Below are positions 62,093 to 64,000 of a stretch of 64,000 bases of DNA, piece after piece. Source of the stretch: Anaerohabitans sp964387285 (GTDB lineage: Bacteria > Zhuqueibacterota > Zhuqueibacteria > Residuimicrobiales > Residuimicrobiaceae); assembly GCA_964387285.1 (NCBI GenBank), contig CAYLWO010000019.1, positions 1-64,000 on the forward strand. The letters run 5' to 3'. Both the position numbers and the translations under genes were made by a program. The stretch's first letter is position 1. Each line of letters opens with the position of its first letter. The notes under the pieces are model-generated. The model saw nothing but the letters and a program-made list of their open reading frames with translations, was not told where the DNA came from and did not search any database.

Positions 62093-64000
62093 ATGAATAT
62101 GACCGACAAACGAATTATATATTTTCTTTTTTCCGTATGGCTCGGCGCCGTGCTATATGGCCAGACTCCTTCCGTCGGCAGCCGTATCGATTATCGCCAG
62201 GTGACCACACACCCGGATGTGGATCTGTCGCCGCGCCTGTCGCCCGACGGCAAATGGCTGGCGTATGTGTCGCGAGCCATGTACAACTATGATGTCTGGA
62301 TTCAATCCACCCGCGGCGGCGCGGCCCGCCAGGTCACCTTTAGCAAAGCGGATGATTTTTATCCGGTCTGGTATCCTAACAGTAAAGAAATCGCTTTTGT
62401 TTCGCAAAGCAACGATGCAGCCGGAGACATCTATCGTCTGCGATTCAAGATCGTTGAAGATCAACTTGTACCGCGTGAAGAACCACAACGCATTACCAAA
62501 TATCTCGGCTATGATGCCTATCCGACCGTCTCACCGGACGGTAAAAAAATTGCCTTTGTCTCCAACCGCACGGGTCGCGATGAAATCTGGTTCTGGAATG
62601 AAACCACCGCGAAAACCAATCAATTGACGTTTCTGGGCGGTACGCATCCGGCCTGGAGTTCAAACCTAGAGTTGCTTGCTTTCACCTCCTTCCGTGCCGA
62701 CTCGACGGACAATGGTGATATTTATGTGATGAATTTATCCGGCCGTAAACCGGAAACGCCCGCAGAGCGGGCGATATGGGATGAACGGGAATTGCCGATC
62801 TATCGGGTAACAACAGGCAAGGCGGTGGACGGTTTTCCCGAATGGTCTGCCAAGGCGGATCGGCTTGTATTTTTACGGTTTGATTTCGACGACAATCAGG
62901 ATGGTTTCCTTTCGCCGGCTGATCTCGGCGCTATCTGGGCTGCCGATGTGAATCCGGAGCCGATTGCGTCCAGCGACTCTTTGCACTCTCCTGTGCTGGC
63001 CTCTTCATTCAATTTGTTCATGGTGCGCAACGCCATGCAATTGACCTCTGCTGCGGAGCAAGTCATGCAACCATGGTACGGCATGGATCGGCGTATCTAT
63101 TTTTCATCTGATCGCGGCGGCAATCTCGACGTCTGGTCGGTTCCGGACAGCGGTTTTGTCCGCAAAATGCCGGATGCGGAAGCTCAAGCTTTATTGGCTG
63201 AAGAGGTGTTCCCTCTGCCTCCTTTGTTGACGCGACGCGCGCAGGGTCCCCTGTTATTGGGATATGCCGAGTTGCCGATTTCTAAAAACGATTATCGTCG
63301 TTTATCTGAACGTCGCGTCGCTTTTCAACGCGTGATTGATTACTTTCCAACAGATACTCGGCGCTGCGCAGCCGCGTATGATGAAATCGCGCTCTGCAAT
63401 TTGTATCTGAAAAAATATGACCTTGCACAAATCTGCTGGCAATGGATTTTGCATCGTTATCCGCAGGAGCGGGAAACCTGCGCTTATGCCGAACTGGCGC
63501 TTCTGGGTTTGCACCGACAGGGTAAAGTGGCAAACAGAGACACCGTAGTCCAGGTACGCAAGCAGCTGGACAGTCTTGTTAAAAAGTATCAGGATCAACC
63601 AGGACCGGCCGCGGAAACCCAGCTTGCCATTGGCGATCTGTACCTAAAAATTGAGGATTATCAGCGCGCCTTTAAAGAATACAATCGGGTTTTAAAAGAG
63701 TATCCGAACGAACGCGATGCCTGTGGCCAGAGCCAGCTAAAAATCGGAGATGTGTTCAGCCGTTTTGCCAGTCGTGAAGAGGTGGTGTCTGCTTATCTGG
63801 CGGTCATTGAAAATTATCCGGAGCAACGGCAATGGATGCAACCGGCTCGCGATCGTATTCTGGATTTACTGGTTAAGGGGACAAACAGTGAATCGGCGCA
63901 GATCGCACGGTATCGGGAAATTGTCGGTCAGTATCAACGCGTTGCGCTATTGTCGTCCGCTGCGCAATTGCGCATAGCTGATCTGCTGTACAACACCGGT
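62093..64000 (+). CDS. Exported beta-propeller (TolB-like) and TPR protein, partial
   Basis: Open for 636 codons to the window edge, so incomplete at its C-terminus. The ATG at 62093 (or 62099) starts a signal peptide (about 1-24, ending LYGQT). Residues about 30-400 are WD40/TolB-like propeller repeats: DLSPRLSPDGKWLAYVS, TVSPDGKKIAFVSNRTGR and RRIYFSSDRGGNLDVWSVP. Within them near residue 270 is an EF-hand-like loop, DDNQDGFLSPAD. From about residue 410 TPR-like helices begin (IDYFPTDTRRCAAAYDE, then LYLKIEDYQRAFKEYNRVLKE). It is probably periplasmic or surface-bound and related in style to the TPR proteins at 30.9-38.3 kb. Confidence 0.8.
   Translation, partial: MNMTDKRIIYFLFSVWLGAVLYGQTPSVGSRIDYRQVTTHPDVDLSPRLSPDGKWLAYVSRAMYNYDVWIQSTRGGAARQVTFSKADDFYPVWYPNSKEIAFVSQSNDAAGDIYRLRFKIVEDQLVPREEPQRITKYLGYDAYPTVSPDGKKIAFVSNRTGRDEIWFWNETTAKTNQLTFLGGTHPAWSSNLELLAFTSFRADSTDNGDIYVMNLSGRKPETPAERAIWDERELPIYRVTTGKAVDGFPEWSAKADRLVFLRFDFDDNQDGFLSPADLGAIWAADVNPEPIASSDSLHSPVLASSFNLFMVRNAMQLTSAAEQVMQPWYGMDRRIYFSSDRGGNLDVWSVPDSGFVRKMPDAEAQALLAEEVFPLPPLLTRRAQGPLLLGYAELPISKNDYRRLSERRVAFQRVIDYFPTDTRRCAAAYDEIALCNLYLKKYDLAQICWQWILHRYPQERETCAYAELALLGLHRQGKVANRDTVVQVRKQLDSLVKKYQDQPGPAAETQLAIGDLYLKIEDYQRAFKEYNRVLKEYPNERDACGQSQLKIGDVFSRFASREEVVSAYLAVIENYPEQRQWMQPARDRILDLLVKGTNSESAQIARYREIVGQYQRVALLSSAAQLRIADLLYNTG

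Overview
The window is chromosomal DNA of a Gram-negative bacterium, very probably from the FCB superphylum (KSB1, Calditrichota, Marinimicrobia or Ignavibacteria type lineages). The clues are three secreted proteins that end in type IX secretion (Por) sorting domains with the typical NPF motif, TPR-rich envelope proteins, lipoproteins, AsmA-like and ExbB/ExbD proteins, bactofilin and an undivided atp operon. Base composition looks balanced and genes are dense. No tRNA, rRNA, CRISPR array, insertion sequence or prophage was seen. One gene (62093 onwards) runs off the right end.

Layout. 0.2-9 kb: a DUF1080 protein (minus), thiol peroxidase Bcp, a LarA-family racemase, a flavodoxin (minus), then a coupled run of a radical SAM protein, a SpoU RNA methyltransferase, a small membrane protein, an M1 peptidase and the enoyl-ACP reductase FabL. 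9-11.6 kb: glycogen phosphorylase (minus). 12-16.3 kb: three secreted cohesin/dockerin-like proteins behind a sigma-54-like promoter. 16.5-20.3 kb (minus): ligA with an M48 lipoprotein, and proline dehydrogenase. 20.4-23.5 kb: parA-parB, an M23 peptidase and bactofilin (chromosome partition and cell shape). 23.5-30.7 kb: the whole F-type ATP synthase, atpZ-I-B-E-F-H-A-G-D-C.

30.8-41.8 kb is the most distinctive part: two very large TPR proteins, a small secreted protein, ExbB, two different ExbD proteins and a TonB-like AgmX/PglI protein, closed by a terminator. It looks like a proton-driven trans-envelope machine related to the Agl/Glt gliding and Tol/Ton systems. 41.9-50.1 kb: aspS, a strongly promoted lipoprotein/LysM pair, then phoH, a PgpH-like HD protein, ybeY and a membrane protein (RNA maturation cluster). 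50.2-51.8 kb: a cold-shock protein and a MinD-like ATPase with an N-terminal GYF_2 domain and a C-terminal Cys4 cluster, also behind a sigma-54-like element. 51.8-64 kb: ktrB-ktrA (potassium uptake), hsp20-lon (protein quality control), a UAP-type pyrophosphorylase, an AsmA/YdbH-like protein followed by a DUF1318 lipoprotein, and a beta-propeller/TPR protein cut by the window edge.

Intergenic DNA carries clear intrinsic terminators, several palindromic repeats, and three exact copies of GGCATG-N4-TTGCA, the -24/-12 pattern of sigma-54 promoters.
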